From Streptomyces sp. NBC_00704 (lineage in GTDB: Bacteria > Actinomycetota > Actinomycetes > Streptomycetales > Streptomycetaceae): DNA of 64,000 nucleotides. Within the stretch, counting starts at the first letter, position 1. Every line of letters begins with the position of its first letter. Shown here piece after piece: positions 35,119-43,610 of this stretch. The DNA is taken from contig NZ_CP109000.1 in NCBI RefSeq assembly GCF_036226605.1, positions 2,662,501 to 2,726,500 of the forward strand, read 5' to 3'. Made by a program: the position numbers and the translations under genes. The notes beneath the pieces are model-generated. The model worked only from the letters and a program-made list of their open reading frames with translations. It was not told where the DNA came from and did no database searches.

Positions 35119-35119
35119 G

Positions 35120-35155
35120 CCGAGGCAGGCGCCCGGGATCGGGTGCCTGCCTCGG
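35120..35155 (-). terminator. obg terminator
   Basis: A 16-bp stem (35120-35135 with 35140-35155, one G-U pair) and a 4-nt loop, 21 nt past the obg stop. No T-run. Confidence 0.75.
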
Positions 35156-35176
35156 TGGTGAAGGCGGGGGCGGGGA

Positions 35177-36613
35177 TCAGAAGGGCTCGAAGCCCTCGAA
35201 CTCCTGGGTCGCCTCGTCGCGTTCGGCCTGCTTGTCCCGGCGGCGCTGGGTCGCCGGACGCGGGGCCTCGAAGCGGTGGTCCTCGCCCCGGCGGCCGAGC
35301 ATCTCGGCGCCGGCCGTGACGGACGGCTCCCAGTCGAAGACGACCGCGTTGTCCTCGGGACCGATGGCGACGCCGTCGCCGCCGCGGGCGCCCGCCTTCA
35401 TCAGCGCGTCCTCCACGCCGAGGCGGTTGAGCCGGTCGGCGAGGTAGCCGACGGCCTCGTCGTTGTTGAAGTCGGTCTGGCGCACCCAGCGTTCGGGCTT
35501 CTCGCCCCGGACGCGGAACAGGCCGTCCTCCTCCAGCGAGACGGTGAAGCCGGTGTCGTCGACCGCCTTCGGGCGGATGACGACCCGGGTCGCCTCCTCC
35601 TTCGGCTTGGCCGCGCGCGCCGCGGCCACCATCTCGGCGATCGCGAAGGACAGTTCCTTCAGACCCGTGTGGGCGACCGCGGACACCTCGAAGACGCGGT
35701 AGCCGCGCGCCTCCAGGTCCGGGCGGACCATCTCGGCGAGGTCCTTGCCGTCCGGCACGTCGATCTTGTTGAGCACGACGAGGCGCGGCCGGTTGCCGAG
35801 GCCGCCGTACTGCTTGAGCTCCTCCTCGATGATGTCGAGGTCGGAGAGCGGGTCGCGCTCGGACTCCAGGGTCGCGGTGTCCAGCACGTGCACGAGGACG
35901 CTGCACCGCTCGACGTGGCGCAGGAACTCCAGGCCCAGCCCCTTGCCCTGGCTGGCGCCCGGGATCAGGCCCGGCACGTCGGCGATGGTGTAGACCGTGG
36001 AGCCGGCCGTGACCACGCCCAGGTTCGGGACGAGGGTGGTGAAGGGGTAGTCCGCGATCTTCGGCTTGGCGGCGGACAGGACGGAGATCAGCGAGGACTT
36101 GCCGGCGCTCGGGTAACCGACGAGTGCCACGTCCGCGACCGTCTTCAGCTCCAGCACGATGTCCTGGAGGCCGCCGGGCTCGCCGAGCAGCGCGAAGCCG
36201 GGCGCCTTGCGGCGGGCCGAGGCCAGCGCCGCGTTGCCGAGGCCGCCGCGGCCGCCCTGGGCGGCGATGTACGAGGTGCCGTGACCGACCAGGTCGGCCA
36301 GCACGTTGCCGGCCTTGTCCTGGACGACGGTGCCGTCCGGGACGGGCAGGATCAGGTCCTGGCCGTCCTTGCCGGACCGGTTGCCGCCCTCGCCGGGCTT
36401 GCCGTTGGTGGCGCTGCGGTGGGGCTTGTGGTGGTAGTCGAGGAGCGTGGTGACCGACTGGTCGACGACCAGGATCACATCGCCGCCACGGCCGCCGTTG
36501 CCCCCGTCGGGGCCGCCGAGCGGCTTGAACTTCTCACGGTGGACGGAGGCACAGCCGTGGCCTCCGTTACCCGCGGCGACATGCAGTTCGACGCGGTCCA
36601 CGAAGGTGGTCAT
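35177..36613 (-). CDS. obg: GTPase Obg
   Basis: 478 residues from the ATG at 36613 (GGAGG 7 nt upstream). A ribosome-associated GTPase important in Streptomyces differentiation. The glycine-rich Obg fold occupies residues 1-160 ([33 protein letters not shown]); the G domain has [12 protein letters not shown] (G1), [16 protein letters not shown] (G3) and LNKIDVPDG (G4). A C-terminal OCT domain ([20 protein letters not shown]) and a charged tail follow. It is downstream of rplU and rpmA, with a hairpin in between. Confidence 0.97.
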   Translation of the reverse strand: MTTFVDRVELHVAAGNGGHGCASVHREKFKPLGGPDGGNGGRGGDVILVVDQSVTTLLDYHHKPHRSATNGKPGEGGNRSGKDGQDLILPVPDGTVVQDKAGNVLADLVGHGTSYIAAQGGRGGLGNAALASARRKAPGFALLGEPGGLQDIVLELKTVADVALVGYPSAGKSSLISVLSAAKPKIADYPFTTLVPNLGVVTAGSTVYTIADVPGLIPGASQGKGLGLEFLRHVERCSVLVHVLDTATLESERDPLSDLDIIEEELKQYGGLGNRPRLVVLNKIDVPDGKDLAEMVRPDLEARGYRVFEVSAVAHTGLKELSFAIAEMVAAARAAKPKEEATRVVIRPKAVDDTGFTVSLEEDGLFRVRGEKPERWVRQTDFNNDEAVGYLADRLNRLGVEDALMKAGARGGDGVAIGPEDNAVVFDWEPSVTAGAEMLGRRGEDHRFEAPRPATQRRRDKQAERDEATQEFEGFEPF

Positions 36614-36678
36614 CTGGGTGCCTCCAGCACTGGCTACAAAACGAAACGTACGTATCTGTCTACTGCGTAACACGCGAA

Positions 36679-36718
36679 AGGCGGACCCGCCTTCCCGCAC
36701 GGGAAGTGAGGTCCGCCT
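36679..36718 (-). terminator. Hairpin between rpmA and obg
   Basis: Arms AGGCGGACC (36679-36687) and GGTCCGCCT (36710-36718) enclose a second stem CTTCCCG/CGGGAAG. On the minus strand it is followed by TTCGCG. It probably reduces readthrough from the ribosomal protein genes into obg. Confidence 0.65.
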
Positions 36719-36733
36719 CGCGAAAGCTTCCGA

Positions 36734-36988
36734 TCAGGCGACCGGAACGATGTTCACGACCTTGCGGCCACGGTGCGTGCCGAACTCCACCGCACCGGCG
36801 TTCAGCGCGAACAGCGTGTCGTCGCCGCCACGGCCGACGCCCGCGCCGGGGTGGAAGTGCGTACCGCGCTGGCGGACCAGGATCTCACCCGCGTTGACGA
36901 CCTGACCGCCGAAGCGCTTCACGCCGAGCCGCTGGGCATTGGAGTCGCGACCGTTCCGGGTGGACGATGCGCCCTTCTTGTGTGCCAT
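36734..36988 (-). CDS. rpmA: 50S ribosomal protein L27
   Basis: 84 residues: [20 protein letters not shown] at the N-terminus, near the peptidyl-transferase centre, then [20 protein letters not shown]. Standard length with no N-terminal extension needing cleavage. Second gene of the rplU-rpmA pair, 14 nt after rplU. Confidence 0.98.
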   Translation of the reverse strand: MAHKKGASSTRNGRDSNAQRLGVKRFGGQVVNAGEILVRQRGTHFHPGAGVGRGGDDTLFALNAGAVEFGTHRGRKVVNIVPVA

Positions 36989-37002
36989 GTCTCCTCAGTC
37001 CC

Positions 37003-37323
37003 TTACTTCGCAGCCGCGGGGATCTCAGTGACCTTGATCGCCGTGTACTGCTGGCGGTGGCCCTGACGACGGCGGTAACCGGTCTTGTTCTTGTAGCGAA
37101 GGATGTCGATCTTGACGCCCTTGTGGTGGTCCACGACCTCGGCCTGGACCTTGATGCCGGCCAGCACCCACGGGTCGCTGGTCACAGCGTCGCCGTCGAC
37201 AACGAGCAGGGTCGAGAGCTCGACCGTGTCGCCAACCTTGGCAGTGGAAATCTTGTCAACCTCAACGATGTCGCCGACAGCAACCTTGTGCTGGCGACCA
37301 CCGCTGCGCACGATGGCGTACAC
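37003..37323 (-). CDS. rplU: 50S ribosomal protein L21
   Basis: 106 residues from the GTG at 37323 ([17 protein letters not shown]). The C-terminal [20 protein letters not shown] is the basic rRNA-binding part of L21. Longer in-frame upstream sequence is leader, not protein. It is the first gene of rplU-rpmA-obg. Confidence 0.97.
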   Translation of the reverse strand: MYAIVRSGGRQHKVAVGDIVEVDKISTAKVGDTVELSTLLVVDGDAVTSDPWVLAGIKVQAEVVDHHKGVKIDILRYKNKTGYRRRQGHRQQYTAIKVTEIPAAAK

Positions 37324-37541
37324 GCGGATCTCACTCTCTCGCTCTGGGACGGCATCCCCGCAGTCCAGCCACCCGGGAACGAACACGGACGGCCTCTCCC
37401 GGCCACCTAGGTACCGGTACCCGGGAGGAAGAGGGTTTACGGAGATGTGGCACGTCAACCGACACGCCGAGGGACCAGGCTACGGGGCCCGGCTTGAGGG
37501 GTCAAACCGGGCCCCGGAGCATGGCTCGACGGCCTACGAGC

Positions 37542-38123
37542 TCAGCCCTGGGCCGCAGCGCGGAGCTGCCCCATGAGGGACCAGTAGACCGACCTGTCCG
37601 AGTCCTCCAGATTCGCGACCTCGCCGTGCCCCCCGAGGAAAAGAGGGGCCTTGAAGCCCACGCAGCGTCGCGGCGGAGTGGGAACGGCGTGTTCTGCGGT
37701 CCATTCCGCGTAGAGGTCTGCACCGAGGAATGTGTCCGGGTCCCCGAGGAACTCGTCGTCGAGGAGGGCCGGCAGCCCGCAGTCGATCTCGAACGCTTCC
37801 CCCGACCCCACCTCGAACAGCAGGAAGGACGCCTGGTCCCCCGTGCTCCGCAGGAGGTCGATCGCGTACTGGCGCCCGAGCCAATCCTGGGCCAGCGGCG
37901 CGATACGCCCGCGGAACTCGGGAAAGGCCTCCAGGATCAGCTGTGCGACCTCCTCGGCCTCCTCCGGCGTGTGCACGTAGAGGATGCCGTCGCCGAAGGA
38001 CGAGCCCGCGCCCACTTCCAGAAGCTCGGTGTACCCGCTGAGCGAGGCGAGCCGCTCGTTGCGGGCGGCGACCACCGAGGGAGCGTTGTCCGGCGGGTAC
38101 TGCCGGAGGAAATTCTCGTACAA
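37542..38123 (-). CDS. Putative immunity protein with GAD-like / Tdi1 C-terminal domains
   Basis: 193 residues from a TTG at 38123 with AGGAG 5-6 nt upstream; an ATG at 38204 is possible but lies in the toxin 3' region. The start (YENFLRQYPPDNAP) resembles a GAD-like domain and the end (CVGFKAPLFLGGHGEVANLE, RSVYWSLMGQLRAA) resembles the Tdi1 C-terminal domain (DUF1851), known in Agrobacterium as the immunity to the Tde1 DNase. It follows directly after an RHS-Hint-nuclease toxin end on the same strand, the canonical toxin-immunity order. It should neutralise the toxin in the cytoplasm. Confidence 0.75.
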   Translation of the reverse strand: MYENFLRQYPPDNAPSVVAARNERLASLSGYTELLEVGAGSSFGDGILYVHTPEEAEEVAQLILEAFPEFRGRIAPLAQDWLGRQYAIDLLRSTGDQASFLLFEVGSGEAFEIDCGLPALLDDEFLGDPDTFLGADLYAEWTAEHAVPTPPRRCVGFKAPLFLGGHGEVANLEDSDRSVYWSLMGQLRAAAQG

Positions 38124-38147
38124 GGCGACTCCTGGTCGTATGCGCGT

Positions 38148-38183
38148 CCGCCGTCGGCCCCGGTCGACCGGGGCCGACGGCGG
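38148..38183 (-). terminator. 36-bp palindrome between toxin and immunity genes
   Basis: Perfect 18-bp arms (38148-38165 with 38166-38183) with no loop bases, GC-rich. It lies 8 nt past the toxin stop and 25 nt before the immunity start. It should form a strong hairpin or cruciform and reduce toxin-immunity readthrough. Confidence 0.7.
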
Positions 38184-38190
38184 GCCGGGT

Positions 38191-40182
38191 CTATGTCGGG
38201 TCACATATGGTGACGCTGCATATTCGGGTACCCATCGGCAGGTTCTTGATCTTGCCGGCGATCTGCGATCCGAGACTGCTGTTCACACTTCCGTCGAGCG
38301 GTCCCAAGTTATCGAGCGTATCCGTACCGCCCAACTGCAGATCCTGCAGGTGGTCGCCGTGGTAGCCGTCTGGGACGGTGGTGCCCGCCTTACGGAGTCG
38401 GCTCGCCGCCGAGCCCTTCTCGATACGCACCGACTTCGTCTTCACCAACTTGCCGTCCTCGGCGAGCTGGTTCAGATGCGCGACCTTCGCGTCGGCCTCG
38501 GCTCGCTGCGTTTCGTCCCAGCCTTCCTTGTACTTGAGCTCGAGCGTGTCGCAGTTGTGCACCAGGACCGGCGTCGAACCTGCGGCCACGTAGTAGGAGT
38601 GGATCCCGGTGATTGTGAGGTCGTGGGTGCGCTGGCGCTGTTCGAAGTGACGTACGGCCGTGAGCTCGACCGTGTCGCCGGAGGGAGTACGCAGCCTCAT
38701 GCCGGGCCGGAGGTCGCCCGCCTTGATCCACGCGCTCTTCGACGCGACCCAGAACGGATGGGTAATCGTGGCGATCAGAGCTTCCGGCTTACCGGACCTA
38801 CCCTTGATCGTGGGGTCGGCGAAGGACTTGTCGTCCTGCGTGACGATCGTGCCCGCGACCTCGCGCACGGTCGTCTTGCCGGTCTTGGCATCGGTGACGA
38901 CGACCTTGTCGCCGAGTTTCACCTTCTCGATCGCCTTGGACGAGCCGTTCGCCAGCAGGACCTTCGTTCCAGGAAGGAAGCTGTGGCACTCGGGTTCGTC
39001 GAGCTTCTTTCGTTTCTTGAGGGCCGCCGCGGCCTTCTTTCTGACCTCGGCGAGTTTCTCCGCCGCCTTGGACAGGCCCAGCTTGGCCCGGCCCACCGCC
39101 TTGTTGGCGTTCCACAGGCCCTTGACCCCGCCGATCATGTCCTTGACCAGGCCGGTGACCCGCTTGGCGAGCTTGATGCCCTTGGCCCACTTCCAGGGCG
39201 CCCCGTACTTGGCGAGGATCTTGCCCGCCAGGCCGCCCGCGAAGCTTCCGGCGATGTTGAGCAGCGTCTCGCCGCAGGCCCCGACGTCGCCGCTGGAGAT
39301 GCAGTCCAGGGCCGCGTCCACGCCCAGGATGTCCCGGGCGATCTTGATCAGGGCCTTGCCCGCGGACTTGATGCGCTGCCGGGCGGACGCCTGCTGCTGC
39401 TGCTGCTGCGCCACCGCGACGTCACTGGACGCCTTGCTGACGTCGGACTGCGCCTTGGAGACTTCCGGGTCCGCATTGGTGACCGTTATTCCGCCGCGGC
39501 ACTCGATCAGGCCCTCACGGCACTCCGGGACGATCATGCCGCTGGGGTCGGCGTGCGTGACCGGGGAGTTGTTGGCGTAGGCGTAGCCGTTGATCTGCTG
39601 CGGCTGGGTGTAGTCGATGACCGGGTCCACCGAGATGAACTTGCCGATCGCCGAGTCGTACTCCCGCGCTCCGAGGTGGGTCAGGCCGGTAGAGGCGTCG
39701 ATGGTGCCGCCGACGTACCCCTTCTCCCCCGGCCAGACACCGGTCTTCTCGCCGCGGTCGACACCGAACGGGTCGAAGCGGCGCTGCGAGATCGCACCGG
39801 TCACGGAGTCGATCGCCAGTTCACCGGTGCCGTGGTGGTCGGAGGCGACGAACGAGACCTTCGCCGCGGTGCGGACCGCGACGGTCTGCCCGGCGTACCC
39901 GTAGTAGCGCGTGGTCTCCTTCTTGGTGCCGTCGGCCGACAGCTTCAGCTCGGTGCCCGGCAGGTAGACCGTCGCCCCGGAGGGGTCCTTGCGCACCAGA
40001 CGGTTGCCGTCGGCGTCGTACACGTAGCTCGTCTTCGAGCCGTTCGCCTTGATGACCTCGTTGACCTTGCCGGTGCCGGTCCAGTGCGGCGACTCAGTTC
40101 GGCGGCAGCCGCGTCCGACTTGGCTACGGCCAGTTCCCACTGTTGGCGGCGACGTGGTAGCGGACCTGGACGCGGTTGGCAT
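38191..40182 (-). pseudogene. RHS-Hint polymorphic toxin C-terminal part, 5'-truncated
   Basis: The open frame gives 663 residues, but the true RHS frame is recognisable only from about residue 35. Order: RHS repeat remnants (SYVYDADGNRLVRKDPSGA); the RHS core ending AREYDSAIGKFISVDP ... THADPSG near residue 215; an Ala/Lys-rich helical pretoxin segment (240-395); a Hint autoprotease (CHSFLPGTKVLLANG with Cys399, THPFW with His475, ending VLVHNC at 544); then a ~119-residue toxin with DGYHGDHLQDLQLGGTDTLD and DGSVNSSLGSQIAGKI, resembling HNH/Endo VII-type nucleases. The Hint domain would release the toxin. The 5' RHS body and signal region are lost, so it is probably an orphan toxin tip kept with its immunity gene. 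Confidence 0.8.
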
Positions 40183-40560
40183 TGGCGCCCGGCAGGGACA
40201 GCACCGTCTGTGTCTTCTCCGCGTCCAGCGACGTGAGTTGGGCGCGAGCGGTCACCGTGAAGCCGGTGTTCCCGGTGACCGGGGCAGTGGCGGTGGGCGT
40301 GTAGTCGCCGTCACCGTCGAGGGGCAGGTTGCCGTCGCCCACCAGAGCGGCATTGTCGAAAGGGTCGGCAGGCTTGTAGACCTTGGCATCACCCGCCAGG
40401 GTCAGCGCTTGGCCGCCGCCGACCTCCGGTGAGACTCCGCCGGTCGCGTCGTCCAGTTGGCAGTAGCCAGTAGCCCCGGCGTTCCGGTTCGACGGTCATC
40501 AGATCGGCGACTTCGGCCGGTGGCAGGACCCGGTCGAACACGCGGCCCTCGGCATCCTGG
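40124..40560 (-). pseudogene. Decayed upstream (LamG-like) part of the RHS toxin gene
   Basis: Two out-of-frame fragments belong together: DAEGRVFDRVLPPAEVADLM and GFTVTARAQLTSLDAEKTQT ... ANANRVQVRYHVAANSGNW. They have the look of LamG-like domains found upstream of the repeats in Streptomyces RHS proteins. They are separated by a 7-bp tandem duplication (GGCTACT twice, 40462-40475). After GNW the frame also breaks (near 40130), and LAVAKSDAAAAELS continues in another frame before the RHS core. Most RHS repeats are missing. Confidence 0.65.
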
Positions 40561-40875
40561 CCGCCCCCCGGCCCGGACACCAAAAGTCACCATCCCCGTA
40601 CCGTCGGTCGACGGTCACCGATCTTTCGCGGATCTCCCGCTCGTCGCCGGGAATGCATGTCCGAGTTCATCCCATTCACTGGATCACAGTTTCATCACAG
40701 ATGTGTTGGGCACCTCGCCGAATACCCCATCTCGCCCCCACATGCCCCAATTAACGCCTCCGCACAGTTCGGTTCAGCTTCTTTACTGGTCCAGGGAGTT
40801 CAAAGGCCGCACAGAACATTCACCGTTGTGCGGCCCGGCGTGGCCCATCAACACCCGTGGGGGGTAGGCAAGTTC
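40561..40875. other. Intergenic region before the C5-epimerase gene
   Basis: It contains no gene that I can support. The first part is the worn edge of the RHS remnant; the DNA at 40650-40800 is AT-richer than average and probably holds the promoter of the epimerase gene at 40876. Confidence 0.4.
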
Positions 40876-42630
40876 ATGGCTGGTAAAAGACGTGTCGAGC
40901 TGGGGCGCAGGCGGTTCATTCGGGTGGCCGGCGGTTCGGTCGCCGGGGCGGCCGTGGTGGGTGGGGGGACCTTCACCGCGCTGGCCACGGGAATCCTCGA
41001 CTCGCCCCCCGAGAACCTGATCGACGGAGTGCCGCGCTCGCTCGTGCTGAGCCTTCCCGACGCCCCCGGCAGCGTCCAGCCGCCGGCGCCGGAACTGCCG
41101 GACCAGCTCGCGAACGGTGTGATCAAGCCGCCGAGCCCGGGCACCCGGATCCCCTACACCGGCGGCACTCCGGACCCCGACGAGGGCTCCGTGCCGACCA
41201 AGCTGCCGTTCGACTTCAAGACGTCCGGCTACCAGCTCGACCACGAGCTGCCCGAGTACATGCGGCCCTGGCGCGACCGGCCCACCACCTGGTCGAACGT
41301 CACGCCCAACACCGAGAACGTCTACCTCGACGCCGAAGGCGCGGTCCAGTACCGGCCCGACCGCAACACCCCGGGCTACGACCAGCCCGTCACCCAGATC
41401 CAGTTCGGGCTCGGCTGCGTCTCCAGCTACCGCACCGCGACCGACCCCACCCGCAAGGCGCTGTTCCTGGAGCGCGCCAAGGCGCAGGCGAAGCGGCTCA
41501 TCGACAAGCGCGTGGAGACGCGCGGCGCCTGGTACTTCCCGTATCCCTTCGACTGGTTCCATCCCGAGCACAGCGGCGTCACCTACAAGGCGCCCTGGTA
41601 CTCCGGGATGGCGCAGGGCGAGTCGATCAGCCTGTTCATCCAGCTGTCGCAGCTGGACGGGGTGACCGAGGAGGAGCGCAAGCTCTACCGGGCCGCGGCG
41701 GACGGCGCGTTCGCCTCGCTGCTGCGCGGCGACAACGCCAAGCCGTGGGTGGTGAACCGGGACAAGGACGGTTACCTGTGGATCCAGGAGTACCCGGGCG
41801 CCACCCCCGGCACCGGTGACTACACGTTCAACGGGATGATCTTCGCCACCTTCGGCGTCTGGGACTACTACATGGCCACCGGCAACGAGCTGGCCCTCAA
41901 GCTCTACGACGGCGCCGTCACCACCATCCGCGACCACTTCCCGCGGCTGCGTCAGGCGAAGTGGCTCTCGTACTACTGCAACACCCACCGCGTGCCGACC
42001 AAGGGCTACCACCAGCACCACATCAACCTGTTCCGCCAGCTCCACTGGCAGACCGGCAGTCCCGCCTTCGCCGACCGGCAGGACACGCTGATCAACGACT
42101 ACCCCTCGGCCCAGAACCTCCCGGCCGGCTCGGTCGTCGCGTTCGCCGCGGGCACGCACTCGCTGTACCAGCTGAAGACGCAGGGCGCCCCCCTGTACGG
42201 CTGGTCGCCGACGATGAACGACGCCCAGAAGGCGACCAAGAAGGTGACCTTCACCAAGGCCACCCAGGCTCCCGTGGACGTCCGCCGCCGCATCTACGGG
42301 CGGGGGATCTACTACCGCATCAGCGCCGGCGCCTACGCGGGCTGGTGGGTCGGGGAGTACTACCCGAACGTGTTCCTGCGCGGAGTGCACCTGCCGACCA
42401 CCTACCGGCCGAACCGCACGGCCACCTTCCCGGCCAACGTCTCCATCACCGCGATCAAGTTCGGCAGTGACGGCAAGACGGGCACCACGAAGACGGTGAA
42501 GTTCGCCAAGAGCTCCAAGGCCCCCTTCGACCAGCGGGCCATCGTCAACGGGCGGCCCATGTTGCGCATCACGGCCGGCGGACTGACCGGGTACTGGGTG
42601 CCGAACGGGCCGGTGCTGGCCGACAGCTGA
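40876..42630 (+). CDS. Tat-exported D-glucuronyl C5-epimerase family protein
   Basis: 584 residues from the ATG at 40876. A twin-arginine signal (GRRRFIRVAGGSVAGAAVV) at residues 10-30 predicts export of the folded protein. The middle matches the D-glucuronyl C5-epimerase alpha/alpha fold: WYFPYPFDWFHPEHSGVTY, PWYSGMAQGESISLFIQLSQ, FNGMIFATFGVWDYYMATGN, KWLSYYCNTHRVPTKGYHQH. In heparan/heparosan systems this turns D-GlcA into L-IdoA within the polymer. The C-terminus has two related ~50-residue repeats (IYYRISAGAYAGWWVGEYYP and MLRITAGGLTGYWVPN) that may bind the wall. It starts the uronic acid island and is followed by an acetyltransferase. Confidence 0.85.
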   Translation: MAGKRRVELGRRRFIRVAGGSVAGAAVVGGGTFTALATGILDSPPENLIDGVPRSLVLSLPDAPGSVQPPAPELPDQLANGVIKPPSPGTRIPYTGGTPDPDEGSVPTKLPFDFKTSGYQLDHELPEYMRPWRDRPTTWSNVTPNTENVYLDAEGAVQYRPDRNTPGYDQPVTQIQFGLGCVSSYRTATDPTRKALFLERAKAQAKRLIDKRVETRGAWYFPYPFDWFHPEHSGVTYKAPWYSGMAQGESISLFIQLSQLDGVTEEERKLYRAAADGAFASLLRGDNAKPWVVNRDKDGYLWIQEYPGATPGTGDYTFNGMIFATFGVWDYYMATGNELALKLYDGAVTTIRDHFPRLRQAKWLSYYCNTHRVPTKGYHQHHINLFRQLHWQTGSPAFADRQDTLINDYPSAQNLPAGSVVAFAAGTHSLYQLKTQGAPLYGWSPTMNDAQKATKKVTFTKATQAPVDVRRRIYGRGIYYRISAGAYAGWWVGEYYPNVFLRGVHLPTTYRPNRTATFPANVSITAIKFGSDGKTGTTKTVKFAKSSKAPFDQRAIVNGRPMLRITAGGLTGYWVPNGPVLADS

Positions 42631-42782
42631 CCGGGCGGGCGCACCGGACGGCAGCCGTGCCGTCCGGTGCGCCCGCGCGTGGGCCGCGGCCCCGTCCTAC
42701 CGGGCGCCCGGCCCGCGCGCAGGCCTCGTCCCCCGGGCCCCGTATGCTCGCCGGGCGAAGCCCCACACCGGAAGGCGAAGAA

Positions 42783-43406
42783 GTGAACTACAGGGTCCAG
42801 CCCAGCGCGCAGGTCGACGACAGTGCCGAGATCGGCGCCGGGAGCAGCGTCTGGGACCTCGCTCAGATCCGCGAGGGCGCGCGCCTCGGCGAGGGCTGTG
42901 TGATCGGCCGTGGCGCCTATGTCGGCTCGGGCGTGCACATGGGCGACAACTGCAAGCTGCAGAACTACGCGCTGGTCTACGAGCCGGCCGAGCTGGGCGA
43001 CGGTGTCTTCATCGGTCCGGCCGTGGTGCTCACCAACGACCACAACCCGCGTTCCGTGGACCCGGACGGCAAGCAGAAGCGCGGCGGCGACTGGGAGGCC
43101 GTCGGCGTGCGGATCGCGGACGGCGCGTCCGTGGGGGCCCGTGCCGTGTGCGTCGCGCCGATCACCATCGGCCGCTGGGCGATGGTCGCCGCCGGCGCCG
43201 TCGTCACCAAGGACGTGCCGGACTTCGGCCTGGTCGTCGGCGTCCCCGCGCGGCAGGTCGGCTGGGTCGGCAAGGCCGGCGTCAAGCTGGTCGAGCGCGC
43301 GGGCGAGTCCGGTGTGTGGGAGTGCCCGCGCAGCGGCGAGCTGTACGACGAGAAGGACGGCGTGCTGGTGGAGCGCGACGCACCCGACGCCCGCGACGCT
43401 CGCTAG
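42783..43406 (+). CDS. WbpD-like UDP-2-acetamido-3-amino-uronate N-acetyltransferase (hexapeptide repeat)
   Basis: 207 residues from the GTG at 42783 (GGAAGG upstream). Left-handed beta-helix repeats: AQVDDSAEIGAGSSVWDLAQ, GEGCVIGRGAYVGSGVHMGD, ADGASVGARAVCVAPITIGR, VAAGAVVTKDVPDFGLVVGV. The VLTNDHNPRS segment carries the likely catalytic His. WbpD acetylates the 3-amino group of UDP-GlcNAc(3NH2)A using acetyl-CoA. The C-terminal extension (WECPRSGELYDEKDG) is also seen in WbpD-type enzymes. Other pathway enzymes are at 47.8, 53.2, 56.3 and 57.3 kb. Confidence 0.85.
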   Translation: MNYRVQPSAQVDDSAEIGAGSSVWDLAQIREGARLGEGCVIGRGAYVGSGVHMGDNCKLQNYALVYEPAELGDGVFIGPAVVLTNDHNPRSVDPDGKQKRGGDWEAVGVRIADGASVGARAVCVAPITIGRWAMVAAGAVVTKDVPDFGLVVGVPARQVGWVGKAGVKLVERAGESGVWECPRSGELYDEKDGVLVERDAPDARDAR

Positions 43407-43535
43407 GCCTGCTCCCCCGCCCGGCGGCGGCACCCGGCTCTCCCTCCGGCTCTTCCCGGCTCTCCCTCCGGGTTCCGGGTTCCGGGCTCCGGGCTCCGGG
43501 CCCCTGGCTTTCGCCGCCGCCTCCCGGCCGTACGG

Positions 43536-43582
43536 AAAAAGGTTTCGGCCGCGTCCTGTCGGACGCGGCCGAAACCTTTTTT
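43536..43582. terminator. Bidirectional terminator
   Basis: Perfect 21-bp arms (43536-43556 with 43561-43581) with a TGTC loop, an A5 run on the left and T6 on the right. It serves the acetyltransferase gene (+) and the convergent glycosyltransferase gene (-). Confidence 0.95.
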
Positions 43583-43610
43583 CCTGCGGGTTGTCCTACG
43601 GGTGCGGGCG

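Larger units (their letters stand above)
34237..35119. other. Gene-free region between obg and the wall-polymer block
   Basis: I find no credible gene in these ~880 bp; the ORFs that cross it have poor third-position GC or are built on repeats. It contains an AT-richer patch (34370-34450), a 12-bp minisatellite (34600-34672), a GTGAC/GTCAC inverted repeat near 34840, an 18-bp EcoRI-like palindrome (34789-34806) and a 30-bp triple repeat (35025-35118). The promoter of the TarI-TarJ-like gene must lie at its left end. Confidence 0.6.

Noticed and set aside
37324..37500. L21 autoregulatory leader upstream of rplU
   Set aside because: Some inverted repeats exist, but I could not match a known ribosomal leader structure by eye; a covariance model search would be decisive.
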